64,000 nucleotides of DNA from Scolanthus callimorphus (lineage: Eukaryota > Cnidaria > Anthozoa > Actiniaria > Edwardsiidae): the NCBI GenBank assembly GCA_033964015.1, contig CM066913.1, forward strand, positions 24,137,790-24,201,789, in the 5' to 3' direction. Below are positions 31,978 to 43,217 of the stretch, piece after piece. Positions within the stretch are counted from its first letter, which is position 1. Each line of letters begins with the position of its first letter. Under the pieces are notes generated by a model. It searched no databases and was not told the origin of the DNA. It saw only the letters and a list, made by a program, of their open reading frames with translations. A program made the position numbers and the translations under genes.

Positions 31978-33483
31978 ATGCAAGAGGCCAAATTGGAATT
32001 TGAGTAAGCCTTTGCGGGATGCGTCTTTGGGAATCTGCATGTTTTCGTTTGGCTGTCGCATCGTCTTGAACTTGTTGAACTTGAACTCTTGACGAATCGT
32101 CTTGGCCTGTTGTATTATTTCCCCGTTATTCCCGAATTCCGATCAGCGTATTGACAACATCTTTAAGGTTCTCCGATTCCCCATCTAATCATGCAAAACT
32201 CCCTCAAACTGTAACATGCGTTCCCTAATCATCAGTGACATTAAAATCGTGACGAATCAGACGTCTTCTTAACGACTCGCCTACCGAGAGATTACGCTCT
32301 TTGGTGCCACTTGGGACGCACTTATAATGTTCCCTCAGCTCCGTTAGGTTTTCCTGTAGTAAAAACCTCAAATTGACAGAAATAGGTGAGGCGAGTCCTA
32401 GAGGGCCGTAAAGTTTAGCTGCCGTTTTGAGGACGTTCCGTTTATTTGACTCCAACTCGTTTCCGAAATCAGCTACCTCGCTTGTCTTCAGGGAAATCTT
32501 ATCGTCAACAACGTTCCATTGTAGTCTGAGTACGTCAAACTCGTCCGACGACCGAACAAAAAATTGTGCTCGTTACATCAATCACCAGAACAATGCGACC
32601 ACTTTAAAGAGTCGTTTATCCCTGAAGCTTGGCAGATGTGTTCTTATAAAGTGGTTCAATATTCTGGACCCTGTCGAATTGGCCTGTGAATATCTTCAAA
32701 ATGCGACCAATTCTGAAGCGCAGATATTCTATTTTTTAGAGGTTTGCCTTGTCTGTTTCTGAAACTAGCTAGCTGGATATGTCGAATTGTTATAAGAGGT
32801 CCTCAGTCCTCGAAAACGTAATATATGTAGAGGCTAGTTTGCGTGATTTAGCCGATTTTTTTGTAATGGGTCTGTATAATGAATCAAATTTGAATTTTAC
32901 CGCCATGTAATGAGATGCAAGTTAAGCTCAATGACGCGCGATTCTGCCCGATGTGAAATCGCTTCTTTTTTCCCTTTACTTCTGTCATTTCACCTCCCCC
33001 CTCTCCCCCGAAGCAATGTTGCAAGGAACGTGTTGAGGGATGGACGCCTTTCGTAACCATTATTGATTTAGGGGGTGCGGGGATAAAACTCAAGAAATAA
33101 GTGGTATTTAAGATTTTCTCTACCCTGTTGTCCAAGATTGCAGATTCAATGTTAGAAAACGCTGGAAAGGCTGCCGTAGTGGGAATATTACTGCTGTTCC
33201 TTCCACTATGACCTAACCCCAGATTCTCTTTCTCGTTATTGCTAGGTGAGATCTGAATCCCCCCATACGGATCGCTCGGGTTTGTACTTCGTTTGTGCAC
33301 GCTGTTGGGATTTAAATGACTGAGGGCAAAGTCCCAAAGCCTATTTAACCAACGGCTACAATAACTTTCTGTAAAGAACTTTACAAAGCCCTGCAAAAGT
33401 TAGGGCATCCAAAAGCCAGGGCCAACCCTTGGTTCATTGGCAAACCAGATATGGGTTTCCAAACAAAAGATCGAGCATCATTC
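31978..33483. other. Intergenic with one BEL/Pao RT fragment
   Basis: Apart from the Pao fragment (32225-32575) no gene is recognised. The minus-strand frame 32884-33396 carries no motif. Confidence 0.45.
32225..32575 (-). pseudogene. Pao/BEL pol fragment
   Basis: The reading FFVRSSDEFDVLRLQWNVV, then SNKRNVLKTAAKLYGPLGLASPISV, matches the Pao region just after RT (LGLxWxxxxD...KRxxLxxxxxLYDPLGLxxP). It differs from the BEL/Pao element at 9-15 kb and is a separate, older relic. Confidence 0.75.
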
Positions 33484-33936
33484 GGTGGCCCATAGGGGAC
33501 ATGCAACTATAACTAGTTATTTTCCATCGAGTGTTACAAACTCTCGATCGAGTGTTACTATCTCTCTATCAAGTGTTACTAACTCTCGATCAAGTGTTGT
33601 CCAAAATGGCGGACTTGTAAATCAAAATCCATCACGGAAATGATTTCTGCTTCCATAAATGCATGTAGTCGATAAATATTGCCACCTTCATCGACTACAG
33701 GCACGTATAGAGGCAGAACTTCATCTTCGAAGGCTACTGAAGCCAAGATTATGAAAGCTACTAGGCAAATCTACAAATCACTTCCGTGGTGGCTTTTGCC
33801 GACCCTACAAGTCCGACATTTTGGACAAGGACAACATGTCTCTGAGTTGCGCAAGCCTCGAGTAACTCTCGATCGAGAGTTAGTAACACTCGATGGAACA
33901 TAATTAGTTATAGTTGCATGTGCCCTATGGGCCATC
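33484..33936. mobile_element. MITE with about 30-bp TIRs and TCGAGTGTTACT repeats
   Basis: Left TIR TGGCCCATAGGGGACATGCA (from about 33486) and right TIR ending TGCCCTATGGGCCA (about 33932) are inverted. Subterminal copies of CTCGATCGAGTGTTACTA are repeated four to five times near both ends in opposite orientation. The target duplication is ambiguous (TCG possible). An internal hairpin (TGTAGTCGAT/ATCGACTACA) lies at about 33665-33705. Confidence 0.8.
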
Positions 33937-34559
33937 GTATCATTCATCAACCGATAACAACAAATAATTAAATCCAAAATTAGAAGGAAAACATTTTCAA
34001 CAATCGTTGAACCAATTTTTGCGACGTTCAATGGTTCAGTTGAATAGCAGCTCTGTTAGTGTATTTCAGCTACAATGTTTTTGAAGCTATTTGCTCAGCA
34101 AATCGCTTCTTAGTCATCGCCCTCGAACTATGTGACTATGTGGCTATGTGAGTATGTCACTTCGCGGGAATCGTCCAGCTTGCACTCCATGTTGCTCCTG
34201 TTTCTACATTGATTATACTTCAGTCGCACAAGAATCACGGGTCATGAAGTTTCTGCCTTACAAATATTTGAATTGAGCCAATCATAGCACTGCATCACCT
34301 TTACCCTCCCCTCCCTTGCTACATTAATCGGTACGTCTCCCCACCATCCCCTCCCTTGTATCATCATGGCATTCACTTGTTCGGCGCTGGGTATCCTGTG
34401 TCTCGTCCCTTCTCCCGTCTAAGTACTTCACCTTTGCCAACACATATATAGGCCACATAGGCCAATCAGTCGTCCATGTGGGACGAGCATTTTCTTCTTG
34501 GAGGTGATGTCAATGAGCATGCTCTCGGTATCACGTCATACATGCCCACTATCGTGTAT
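33937..34559. other. Intergenic, nothing recognised
   Basis: No motif-bearing frame or repeat seen before element D begins. Confidence 0.45.
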
Positions 34560-34949
34560 TAGCGGAGCTCCTGAGCGGAGCACCATACATAAGGAAAAAT
34601 GGTATCAGAATTCAGACGTATAACCATCAAGTCGCTTTTGAGTGGTTTCAGAGGCTTTTGTCAATTTCAATGACGTAAACAGTGACGTCTTGTCACGTGA
34701 CTTTGACAATAGACAGGTATGAATCCAAAGACAACTTTTGCCAAGTTTGGTCGTTATTGGAGCTTTCCTTCTGGAGATATGATCTTTTTCTTTTCATTCC
34801 TGAATAAAACGTATAGTGTAATTCCGTGTGTGCGTGTGTTTGTGTGTGTGTCCGCCCGGCACACAGGCATCCCAATTTCAAAGAAAGAATAAAAACTTGA
34901 ATGGTTGATTAACAGCTTATAATTTCATTTACGATATTTCGGTATTTAC

Positions 34950-35005
34950 GATATTTACGATATTTCGGTCAGCCAGTACCGACCTTCTTCAGGTAATGGT
35001 GAATA
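34950..35005 (-). ncRNA. Hammerhead-like motif in Penelope-like 3' terminus
   Basis: On the minus strand: CTGAAGA, helix II candidate GGTC...GACC, then GAAATATCG. This matches the plus copy at 41170-41205. The core fits CUGANGA...GAAA, but an extra A precedes helix II. Confidence 0.35.
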
Positions 35006-35261
35006 TTTACATTGGTAACTACTATAAATAAAATAACCGTCAAAATTCAAACGTGAAATAGATACATACAAGTGGAGTGTCACGTGATAAAACGTAACAG
35101 GAAGACACAAAAAGATACATAGATACATAAAGATCTAACAGCTGAAATTGTTAAAATTTTCGTCTCTAGTATTGAGACCTTTGGGGGATAAAGTTTGACC
35201 TCTGTTGATAAAAAAGCCTCCCTAGCTTTCCTAACAGAATCTCTTTTGTTAGTCAGTCGTT

Positions 35262-36377
35262 CTAAAGGGATAAGTAGCATGTCTGCGGATGTATGGTTAG
35301 GGGTGTTATGAAAATGGAGAGAGCGGCGGTAGTGGGTGTAGATTGGCTGTCAGAGTCAAGTGTGCGTCTGTGCTCGTTGAAACGTTCCCGTAATTGTCGT
35401 TTGGTTTCACCTATGTATTGTAGTTTGCAGCGCTTGCAGTGAATCATGTATACAACATTAGAAGTTTTGCATGTGATTTTAGAAGTTATCCTACGTGTTA
35501 GTCCATCAGCAATATAATTACAAGTGTAACAGTTATCACCACAACGGTACGAGCCTGAAGTTTGGTTAATTACATTAGGGCTTTTTAACTGCGCTTTAAC
35601 TAAAAGGTCGCGGAGGTTAGGGCTACGTCTAAACGCCACGATAGGTGGGCTGGGAAAAGCGTTTTTACAACGGTTAGAAGTCTGAAGAATTCTGAAATAT
35701 TTGTGTAAGATGTGAGATATATTAGGGAGGGCAGGGTTATAGGTGACAACAAAAGGTGTGCGATGAGAAGTGTTATTTCTGTCTTTAGGTTTGAGGGCAT
35801 CAGTACGAGAGATAGTGTTAACACGTGATATTTGCTGCTCAATAAAGTCACGTTTATAACCACGATTTTGTAAAAAAATAATAAGTTCATTAGACCGTTT
35901 AATATAGGTATCATTAGTAGAGCAGATGCGGCGAAGGCGGAGAGCAAGGCTGTAAGGAATGCCTTTTTTAGTGTGATAGGGATGACAAGAAGAATGAAAG
36001 AGGTGCTGATGTTTATCGGTGGGTTTACAATACAAATCAGTTTCAATTTTACCATTAACCAAGGAAACAGAGACATCAAGAAAAGGAATATTAGTGAGAG
36101 AATGTTCAGAGGTGAATTTAATGGTGGGATGTAAGTTATTAAGATAAGACACAAAAGTGTTAAGCTCATTAATTCCTTTGTCCCAAATTATAAAAATGTC
36201 GTCTATATATCTCCACCATGTATGAGGTTTATGAGGAGCATTAGCAAGGGCTTTAGATTCGAAATGACCCAAAAAGAGATTGGCAAAAGAAGGAGCCATC
36301 CTAGTGCCCATAGCAGTACCGTGTATTTGGAGGTAGTGTTTATCGTTGAAAGTGAAGTTATTCATGGTGAGAATCAT
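35262..36377 (-). CDS. Penelope-like RT palm and GIY-YIG endonuclease
   Basis: 371 codons. HGTAMGTRMAPSFANLFLGH and WWRYIDDIFIIW (catalytic YIDD) mark the RT, and NIPFLDVSV the thumb. A Cys-rich linker (CGDNCYTC) leads to a GIY-YIG nuclease: VVYMIHCKRCKLQYIGETKR, then LRERFNEHRR. The Met is internal. The upstream RT half (36388-37734) is separated by a 2-nt deletion, because the plus copy has ACTATATGTG where this copy has ACTATGTG. Relative to the plus copy it also lacks about 10 codons just before the nuclease. It ends early relative to the plus copy because of a frame change near 35280. Confidence 0.9.
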   Translation of the reverse strand: MILTMNNFTFNDKHYLQIHGTAMGTRMAPSFANLFLGHFESKALANAPHKPHTWWRYIDDIFIIWDKGINELNTFVSYLNNLHPTIKFTSEHSLTNIPFLDVSVSLVNGKIETDLYCKPTDKHQHLFHSSCHPYHTKKGIPYSLALRLRRICSTNDTYIKRSNELIIFLQNRGYKRDFIEQQISRVNTISRTDALKPKDRNNTSHRTPFVVTYNPALPNISHILHKYFRILQTSNRCKNAFPSPPIVAFRRSPNLRDLLVKAQLKSPNVINQTSGSYRCGDNCYTCNYIADGLTRRITSKITCKTSNVVYMIHCKRCKLQYIGETKRQLRERFNEHRRTLDSDSQSTPTTAALSIFITPLTIHPQTCYLSL

Positions 36378-36387
36378 GCGAATGAGG

Positions 36388-37734
36388 TCACATAGTTTCA
36401 GTGGGAATTTGTCTAGAGGTGCGGGTAGAGAGGAAATGGCGACAAGCGTTTATGCCTTCGTTATGGGGTATATTAGTATACAGAGATGAAACATCAAGAG
36501 TTACTAGCATAGCGTTGTTAGGTAGATCTAGGGTTAGCAGTTTATTAAGAAAGTCGTTGGTGTCTTTTATGTATGAGGGTAGTTTAGATACTAAGGGTTT
36601 AAGAAAGAAATCAACAAACTGGGAAATGCGTTCTGTAGGATGGCTGTTAGAAGACACTATGGGACGGCCAGGATTACCAGCTTTGTGAATTTTAGGGAGA
36701 ATGTAAAAGCGGCCTGGTTTAACGTCATTATTGATAAGAAAAGCTTGAAGTTTCTCGTCAATAAGGTTACTGTTAGACATGCGTTCAACGTATATTACTA
36801 TACGTTTCTGAATGTCATTAGTTATGTCTTTGTGTTGGGGTTTGTAGAATTTTGTGTCGTTAAGTTGCCTTAAGCATTCATTAGTATACCATTCTTTATC
36901 CATTACAACGGTGCCAGAGCCCTTATCTGCAGGTTTAATGATTATATCGTCGCGTTGTTTGAGATCAAAAATAGCAAGACGTTCAGTTTGGGTAAGGTTA
37001 TCTGATATGTGTTGAAGAGGTGAGTTAGTTATTTCATACTTAATGGCATCTAAGTAGTTATTAAGAGTTGTGTTTCTATTAGTGGATGGTGTCCAAAAGC
37101 TCTTTTTACGGAAGAAAGAAAATGTGGAATCTGAATTACATGATTGTGAGTCAGGAGTAACAGAGTCGTTATTGGCAATAGAGTGGTTTGTGTCTTGGTC
37201 TTCGTCTTTGTAAAAATATTCGCGCAGACGCATTCTTCTTGAAAAATCACCGATGTCAGCAGATAGCTCTGACCAGTCAATGCGCTTAGGTGTGGGACAA
37301 AATGTGAGACCACGTGCAAGAACATTAGATTCAGCGTAAGAGAGAGGAGTGCTAGAAAGGTTAATAACTGAGTCGGGTGAAAGTAAAGAAGTACGTTTGC
37401 GTTTACGCCTACATGTCCTTCGTCGTGTGAGGTTATCTCTATTATCAGAGATGTCGCTAGTGGGGGCGGTGACAGAACGGTTAGTATCAGTGTTATCACG
37501 TATGGGATAACGTGACTGTTTTCTAGCACGTCTATTAGCGAGAAGAGATTCTAAAGATAAAGCCATGGAGGTCAACTTATCACAGTAAAATGAAAACAAA
37601 TCTGGAGTACAAGAATTTTGTAAAAGTTCTATCTTTGCTGTGAGTTCTTCTTCGAAGTTTCGTATGTTAACATGACATGCCATAATTAGAAGTTCCAGCT
37701 GGCGGTTAGCGGCGAAAATCCAATTTAGTTTCAT
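36388..37734 (-). CDS. Penelope-like RT N-terminal half
   Basis: 448 codons. The N-terminal 200 residues are low-complexity and Ser/Thr/Arg-rich. Then come FDLKQRDDIIIKPADKGSGT (Penelope-type RT motif 1), RFYILPKIHKAGNPGRPIVS and LVTLDVSSLYTNIPHNEGI (first catalytic Asp). It is interrupted at its end by the 2-nt deletion that separates it from the YIDD half. Upstream, MATLFTQDLP...FYRK (37735-38080) may be the protein's true N-terminus in another frame. Confidence 0.9.
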   Translation of the reverse strand: MKLNWIFAANRQLELLIMACHVNIRNFEEELTAKIELLQNSCTPDLFSFYCDKLTSMALSLESLLANRRARKQSRYPIRDNTDTNRSVTAPTSDISDNRDNLTRRRTCRRKRKRTSLLSPDSVINLSSTPLSYAESNVLARGLTFCPTPKRIDWSELSADIGDFSRRMRLREYFYKDEDQDTNHSIANNDSVTPDSQSCNSDSTFSFFRKKSFWTPSTNRNTTLNNYLDAIKYEITNSPLQHISDNLTQTERLAIFDLKQRDDIIIKPADKGSGTVVMDKEWYTNECLRQLNDTKFYKPQHKDITNDIQKRIVIYVERMSNSNLIDEKLQAFLINNDVKPGRFYILPKIHKAGNPGRPIVSSNSHPTERISQFVDFFLKPLVSKLPSYIKDTNDFLNKLLTLDLPNNAMLVTLDVSSLYTNIPHNEGINACRHFLSTRTSRQIPTETM

Positions 37735-38085
37735 TTTCTGTAAAAACCAGGGACGTTCGTGACGTCTAGGGGTGGTGTACGTCTTGGTAATAGATGAAAC
37801 GGAACAAGTTGATGTTGTTTGAAGAATGTGTAGTTTATTAAATGATGGCGATGTCGAATCAGCTTGAGTTGGACCCGTTTGGTGTCATTAAAAATTCTTG
37901 AAAAAGTTGCTTCTCGCGTGCGGATATATCTTCTTGAAGAAGTGGTGGTGGGTGAAGCTGCATCTTGATGTATTGTAGAAGGTGTTGATCTCTGAATGTA
38001 ACGTCTATTATGTCTATTTGTAGCTAGATTTGAATGGGAGCCAGATGAAGTCGTTCTTGGAAGGTCTTGAGTAAATAATGTCGCC
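37735..38085 (-). pseudogene. Penelope-like protein N-terminal segment
   Basis: The minus-strand frame ends VPGFYRK at a stop at 37731, just where the RT N-terminal frame starts at KLNWIFAANRQ. It contains KRVQLKLIRHRHHLINY and KQHQLVPFHLLPRRTPP, which look like the basic leader of these proteins. The boundary with the inverted plus copy is at about 38085. Confidence 0.6.
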
Positions 38086-39071
38086 ATTTCCTCTCTACCC
38101 GCACCTCTAGACAAATTCCCACTGAAACTATATGTGACCTCATTCGCATGATTATCACCATGAATAACTTCACTTTCAACGATAAACACTACCTCCAAAT
38201 ACACGGTACTGCTATGGGCACTAGGATGGCTCCTTCTTTTGCCAATCTCTTTTTGGGTCATTTCGAATCTAAAGCCCTTGCTAATGCTCCTCATAAACCT
38301 CATACATGGTGGAGATATATAGACGACATTTTTATAATTTGGGACAAAGGAATTAATGAGCTTAACACTTTTGTGTCTTATCTTAATAACTTACATCCCA
38401 CCATTAAATTCACCTCTGAACATTCTCTCACTAATATTCCTTTTTGATGTCTCTGTTTCCTTGGTTAATGGTAAAATTGAAACTGATTTGTATTGTAAAC
38501 CCACCGATAAACATCAGCACCTCTTTCATTCTTCTTGTCATCCCTATCACACTAAAAAAGGCATTCCTTACAGCCTTGCTCTCCGCCTTCGCCGCATCTG
38601 CTCTACTAATGATACCTATATTAAACGGTCTAATGAACTTATTATTTTTTTACAAAATCGTGGTTATAAAACGTGACTTTATTGAGCAGCAAATATCACG
38701 TGTTAACACTATCTCTCGTACTGATGCCCTCAAACCTAAAGACAGAAATAACACTTCTCATCGCACACCTTTTGTTGTCACCTATAACCTGCCCTCCCTA
38801 ATATATCTCACATCTTACACAAATATTTCAGAATTCTTCAGACTTCTAACCGTTGTAAAAACGCTTTTCCCAGCCCACCTATCGTGGCGTTTAGACGTAG
38901 CCCTAACCTCCGCGACCTTTTAGTTAAAGCGCAGTTAAAAAGCCCTAATGTAATTAACCAAACTTCAGGCTCGTACCGTTGTGGTGATAACTGTTACACT
39001 TGTAATTATATTGCTGATGGACTAACACATTACACTTTTTCGTCAACTAATGAAACACGTAGGATAACTTC
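38086..39071 (+). pseudogene. Penelope-like RT, plus-strand copy
   Basis: The same protein as the minus copy, from the end of the first half through YIDD and the thumb, interrupted by three small indels (2-nt loss at about 38443, +1 at about 38670, -1 at about 38790). It retains the 10-codon HYTFSSTNET segment before the nuclease that the minus copy has lost. It stops where element C enters. Confidence 0.88.
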
Positions 39072-39073
39072 TA

Positions 39074-40681
39074 ATATATAGATTTAGGCAATGCCTAAAA
39101 GCGGAGCTCGAATAATAACTGACATACCAGCATTACTGTCATCGCGGTATCGACTTTTCTAGTTTTGATGACGTCATACCGCATGACGTTGGTGGTGCTC
39201 CCCCCTTTCCTCCAAATAACTTTACCCAAGTTTAGTCACCTAGCGATGTTGCCTTCTTGACATATTGACTTCTCTAGTTTTGATGACGTCATCGATGACG
39301 TCATCCCACTTGACCTTGGTGGTGCAACTCCCTTACCTCTGAGATAACTTTATCCAAATTTGGTCACCTAGCGATGTTGCCTTCTTTAGATATTGACTTC
39401 TCTAGTTTTGATGACGTCATCGATGACGCCATGCCACGTGACCTTGGTGGTGCACCCTCCTTGCTTCCAGGATAAATTTACCCAAGTTTGGTCACCTAGC
39501 GATGTTACCTTCTTTAGATATTGACTTCTCTAGTTTTGATGACGTCATCGATGACGCCATGCCACGTGACCTTGGTGGTGCACCCTCCTTGCCTCCAGGA
39601 TAACTTTACCCAAGTTTGGTCACTTAGCGATCTTACCTTCTTGAAATATTTACTTCTCTAGTTTTGATGACGTCATCGATGACGTCATCCCACTTGACCT
39701 TGGTGGTGCACCTCCCTTACTTCTAAGATAACTTTACCCAAGTTTGGTCACCTAACGATGTTGCCTTCTTGCGATATTGATTTCTCTATTTTTGATGACG
39801 TCATCGATTACGTCATGTGGCGTGACCTTGGTGTTGCACCACCCCGTACCTCCAAGATGACTTTACCCAAGTTTGGTCACCTAACGATGTTGCCTTCTTG
39901 AGATATTGACTTTTCTAGTTTTGATGACGTCATCGATGACGTCATGCCACGTGACCTTGGTGGTGCACCCTCCTTGCCTCCAGGATAACTTTACCCAAGT
40001 TTGGTCACCTAGCGATGTTACCTTCTTGAAATATTGACTTCTCTAGTTTGATGACGTCATCGATGACGTCATCCCACTTGACCTTGGTGGTGCACTCCTC
40101 TTACCTCCAAGATAACTTTACCTAAGTTTGGTCACCTAGCGATGTTGCCTTCTTGAGATATTGATTTCTCTATTTTGATGACGTCATCGATGACGTCATG
40201 CCGCGTGACCTAGGTGGTGCACCCCCTTGCTTCTAACATAACTTTAATTAACCCAATGTTGGTCAACTAGCGCCGTGCCGGAGCTCGGTTAAAACTAAAC
40301 ACGAAGGCGACAAAAATAGAAGCGCGCGCGCGTGTGCGTACTTGCCTATTTTCCCGCCTGAAATTGGGATGCCTGTGTGCCGGGCGGACACACACACAAA
40401 CACACGCACGCACACACGGAATTACACTATACGTTTTATTCAGGAATGAAAAGAAAAAAATCATATCTCCATAAGGAAAGCTCCAATAACGACCAAACTT
40501 GGCAAAAGTTGTCTTTAGATTCATACCTGTCTATTGTCAAAGTCACGTGACATGACGTCACTGTTTACGTCATTGAAATTGACAAAAACCTCTGAAACCA
40601 CTCAAAAGCGACTTGATGGTTATACGTCTGAATTCTGATACCACTTTTCCTTATGTATGGTGCTCCGCTCAGGAGCTCCGC
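39074..40681 (+). mobile_element. Element C: TA-flanked hairpin-ended transposable element
   Basis: Starts ATATATAG and ends GGAGCTCCGC, flanked by TA (39072-39073, 40682-40683). The minus Penelope-like copy at about 35463-35500 is a real empty site in the same window (CTTCTAAAATCACATG), confirming TA. The left hairpin is TTTAGGCAATGCCTAAA, with a changed but still paired stem compared with A, B and E. The right end has only the outer GCTCC/GGAGC stem. The nine-unit array is followed by a 430-bp conserved right part containing CACAC and GCGCGC runs. No coding capacity. Confidence 0.92.
39160..40215. repeat. Tandem array, about 121-128-bp units with CRE palindrome (element C)
   Basis: Nine units with TGATGACGTCATCGATGACG-type cores, TCACCTAGCGATGTTGCCTTC and CCCAAGTTTGGTC blocks. 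Confidence 0.92.
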
Positions 40682-40683
40682 TA

Positions 40684-41026
40684 AAATCACATGCAAAACT
40701 TCTAATGTTGTATACATGATTCACTGCAAGCGCTGCAAACTACAATACATAGGTGAAACCAAACGACAATTACGGGAACGTTTCAACGAGCACAGACGCA
40801 CACTTGACTCTGACAGCCAATCTACACCCACTACCGCCGCTCTCCATTTTCATAACACCCCTAACCATACATCCGCAGACATGCTACTTATCCCTTTAGA
40901 ACGACTGACTAACAAAAGAGATTCTGTTAGGAAAGCTAGGGAGGCTTTTTTTATCAACAGAGGTCAAACTTTATCCCCCAAAGGTCTCAATACTAGAGAC
41001 GAAAATTTTAACAATTTCAGCTGTTA
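40684..41026 (+). pseudogene. Penelope-like GIY-YIG endonuclease, plus-strand copy
   Basis: The reading resumes immediately after element C (minus one TA): KITCKTSNVVYMIHCKRCK, LQYIGETKRQLRERFNEHRR, and a C-terminus ending GLNTRDENFNNFSC and a stop at 41026. GIY-YIG enzymes nick the target for priming. Confidence 0.88.
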
Positions 41027-41164
41027 GATCTTTATGTATCTATGTATCTTTTTGTGTCTTCCTGTTACGTTTTATCACGTGACACTCCACTTGTATGTAT
41101 CTATTTCACGTTTGAATTTTGACGGTTATTTTATTTATAGTAGTTACCAATGTAAATATTCACC

Positions 41165-41210
41165 ATTACCTGAAGAAGGTCGGTACTGGCTGACCGAAAT
41201 ATCGTGTAAA
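41165..41210 (+). ncRNA. Hammerhead-like motif in Penelope-like 3' terminus (plus copy)
   Basis: CTGAAGA at 41170-41176, GGTC (41178-41181) pairing with GACC (41192-41195), GAAA at 41196-41199. See the minus-copy entry for caveats. Confidence 0.35.
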
Positions 41211-41479
41211 TGAAAATTATAAGCTGTTAATCAACCATTCAAGTTTTATTCTTTCTTTCATATCTACTGGTTGATAGGTCCTTTATTGGATCCAGCTTCA
41301 GTTTTACTTGTAAGCGGTCCTGCAAATACTTCAAAGTTTATCCCAATTTCAGGCGGGAAAATAGGCAAGAACGCACACGCGCGCGTGCGCTTCTATTTTT
41401 GTCGCCTTCGTGTTTAGTTTTAACGGAGCTCCGGCACGGCGCTAGTTGACCAACATTAATTAAAGTTATGTGGTGCACC

Positions 41480-42561
41480 ACCTAGGTCACGCGGCATGAC
41501 GTCATCGATGACGTCATCAAAAATAGAGAAATCAATATCTCAAGAAGGCAACATCGCTAGGTGACCAAACTTAGGTAAAGTTATCTTGGAGGTAAGGGGA
41601 GTGCACCACCAAGGTCAAGTGGGATCACGTAATCGATGACGTCATCAAAACTAGAGAAGTCAATATTTCAAGAAGGTAACATCGCTAGGTGACCAAACTT
41701 GGGTAAAGTTATCCTGGAGGCAAGGAGGGTGCACCACCAAGGTCACGTGGCATGACGTCATCAAAACTAGAAAAGTCAATATCTCAAGAAGGCAACATCG
41801 TTAGGTGACCAAACTTGGGTAAAGTCATCTTGGAGGTACGCGGTGGTGCAATACCAATGTCACGCCACATGACGTAATCGATGACGTCATCAAAAAATAG
41901 AGAAATCAATATCTCAAGAAGGCAACATCGCTAGGTGACCAAACTTGGGTAAAGTTATCTTGGAAGTAAGGGGGGTGCACCACCAAGGTCAAGTGGGATG
42001 ACGTCATCGATGACGTCATCAAAACTAGAGAAGTCAATATTTCAAGAAGGTAACATCGCTAGGTGACCAAACTTGGGTAAAGTTATCCTGGAGGCAAGGA
42101 GGGTGCACCACCAAGGTCACGTGGCATGACGTCATCGATGACGTCATCAAAACTAGAAAAGTCAATATCTCAAGAAGGCAACATCGTTAGGTGACCAAAC
42201 TTGGGTAAAGTTATCTTGGAGGTAAAGGGGGTGCACCACCAAGGACCAAGGTCACGTGGCATGACGTCATCGATGACGTCATCAAAACTAGAGAAGAAAA
42301 TATCTAAAGAAGGTAACATCGCTAGGTGACCAAACTTGGGTAAAGTTATCTTAGAGGTAAGGGAGGTGCACCACCAAGGTCAAGTGGGATGACGTCATCG
42401 ATGACGTCATCAAAACTAGAGAAGTCAATATTTCAAGAAGGTAAGATCGCTAAGTGACCAAACTTGGGTAAAGTTATCCTGGAGGCAAGGAGGGTGCACC
42501 ACCAACGTCACGTGGCATGGCGTCATCGATGACGTCATCAAAACTAGAGAAGTCAATATCT
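41480..42561. repeat. Tandem array of element D, main part
   Basis: About nine units in inverse orientation to element C. It ends mid-unit at AATATCT where the RAG1-like transposon enters. Confidence 0.9.
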
Positions 42562-42586
42562 CACAGTCACGTCGGCAGTGACATTT
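42562..42586. repeat. Left terminal sequence of RAGL transposon
   Basis: CACAGTC resembles the RSS heptamer CACAGTG. GACATTT lies at positions 19-25 from the end. This is the 3' end relative to the gene. Confidence 0.6.
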
Positions 42587-43217
42587 AGTTTATCTGCGCC
42601 CGCGGTATGATGAGTTGCGTTCAGCGCCATTTATGAAAGGTTACCCTAGCAACAAATTAGCCAAAAATTCGCCTAGCAAGCGTGCATTGTCTTCCAACCA
42701 ATCATATTGCCACGTTTAATAAAAGGAAGCCGACCAAACAGCCAAAATGGCGGCCAAGGGATTGAAGAAACCGTATGTGGCAAGAATTTGCAAAGAAAAC
42801 GCTTTGAACCGTCGTTTTTACGAGCTTAAATATGGGCATGGGAACTTCAGGATGCGCTCTAGCAATTCTGATGGCCTCTTTTTAAGAGTGAATTGAAGAA
42901 ATCGCAAGGTTTTCCCAAGGAAATGGAGACGTTTCTACGAAAGTCTGATGCTTTCTGGACTACATGGAATGGTAAGAGTTCTAGTCCCATTTGCTTTGAG
43001 AGCTTGAGGCCGCTTCGCGTAAAGCTATCATTCGCTACACCGACGCCATTTTAAAGGGCCGAACATGTACTCGAACCGTTGGGATTGCAATGAATTCATC
43101 CCAGGCGAGGAAAGGAACAAGTTTGAACTATTTAATACAGTGGTTTTACATGGACGGATATTGCGAATTGGCTATATAAAACTGCTGGCGGCTTGGCAGT
43201 GAGCCCTTCTAGTCCAG
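42587..43217 (-). other. RAGL 3' flank
   Basis: Between the left end and the RAG1-like stop codon. No further coding sequence recognised; presumably 3' UTR and subterminal DNA. Confidence 0.5.

Larger units (their letters stand above)
34881..41339. mobile_element. Penelope-like element, inverted dimer
   Basis: Exact 12-bp duplication ATCCCAATTTCA at 34869-34880 and 41340-41351 bounds the whole unit. The left half (34881 to about 38085) reads on the minus strand and the right half (about 38085-41339) on the plus. The two halves share near-identical RT, GIY-YIG and 3' terminal sequence. The plus copy is 5'-truncated at the junction (shared TGTCGCC). Element C is inserted in the plus copy. Inverted or tandem partial copies are typical of Penelope-like integration. 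Confidence 0.9.

Noticed and set aside
32884..33396. 170-codon minus-strand ORF as a gene
   Set aside because: No motif, biased low-complexity segments and no supporting context.
35600..36169. 189-codon minus-strand ORF, and similar ones at 37050-37529, 38356-38676 and 38444-38923
   Set aside because: Alternative frames of the Penelope-like RT, which has the real motifs (YIDD, GIY-YIG).
37731..38303. 190-codon ORF as an independent gene
   Set aside because: It spans the junction of the inverted Penelope-like dimer; only the 37735-38085 part is likely genuine protein.
39160..42561. Regularly spaced palindromic repeats that could look like a CRISPR array
   Set aside because: Units are 120-130 bp, conserved throughout rather than having unique spacers, lie inside TA-flanked transposons, and the genome is eukaryotic.
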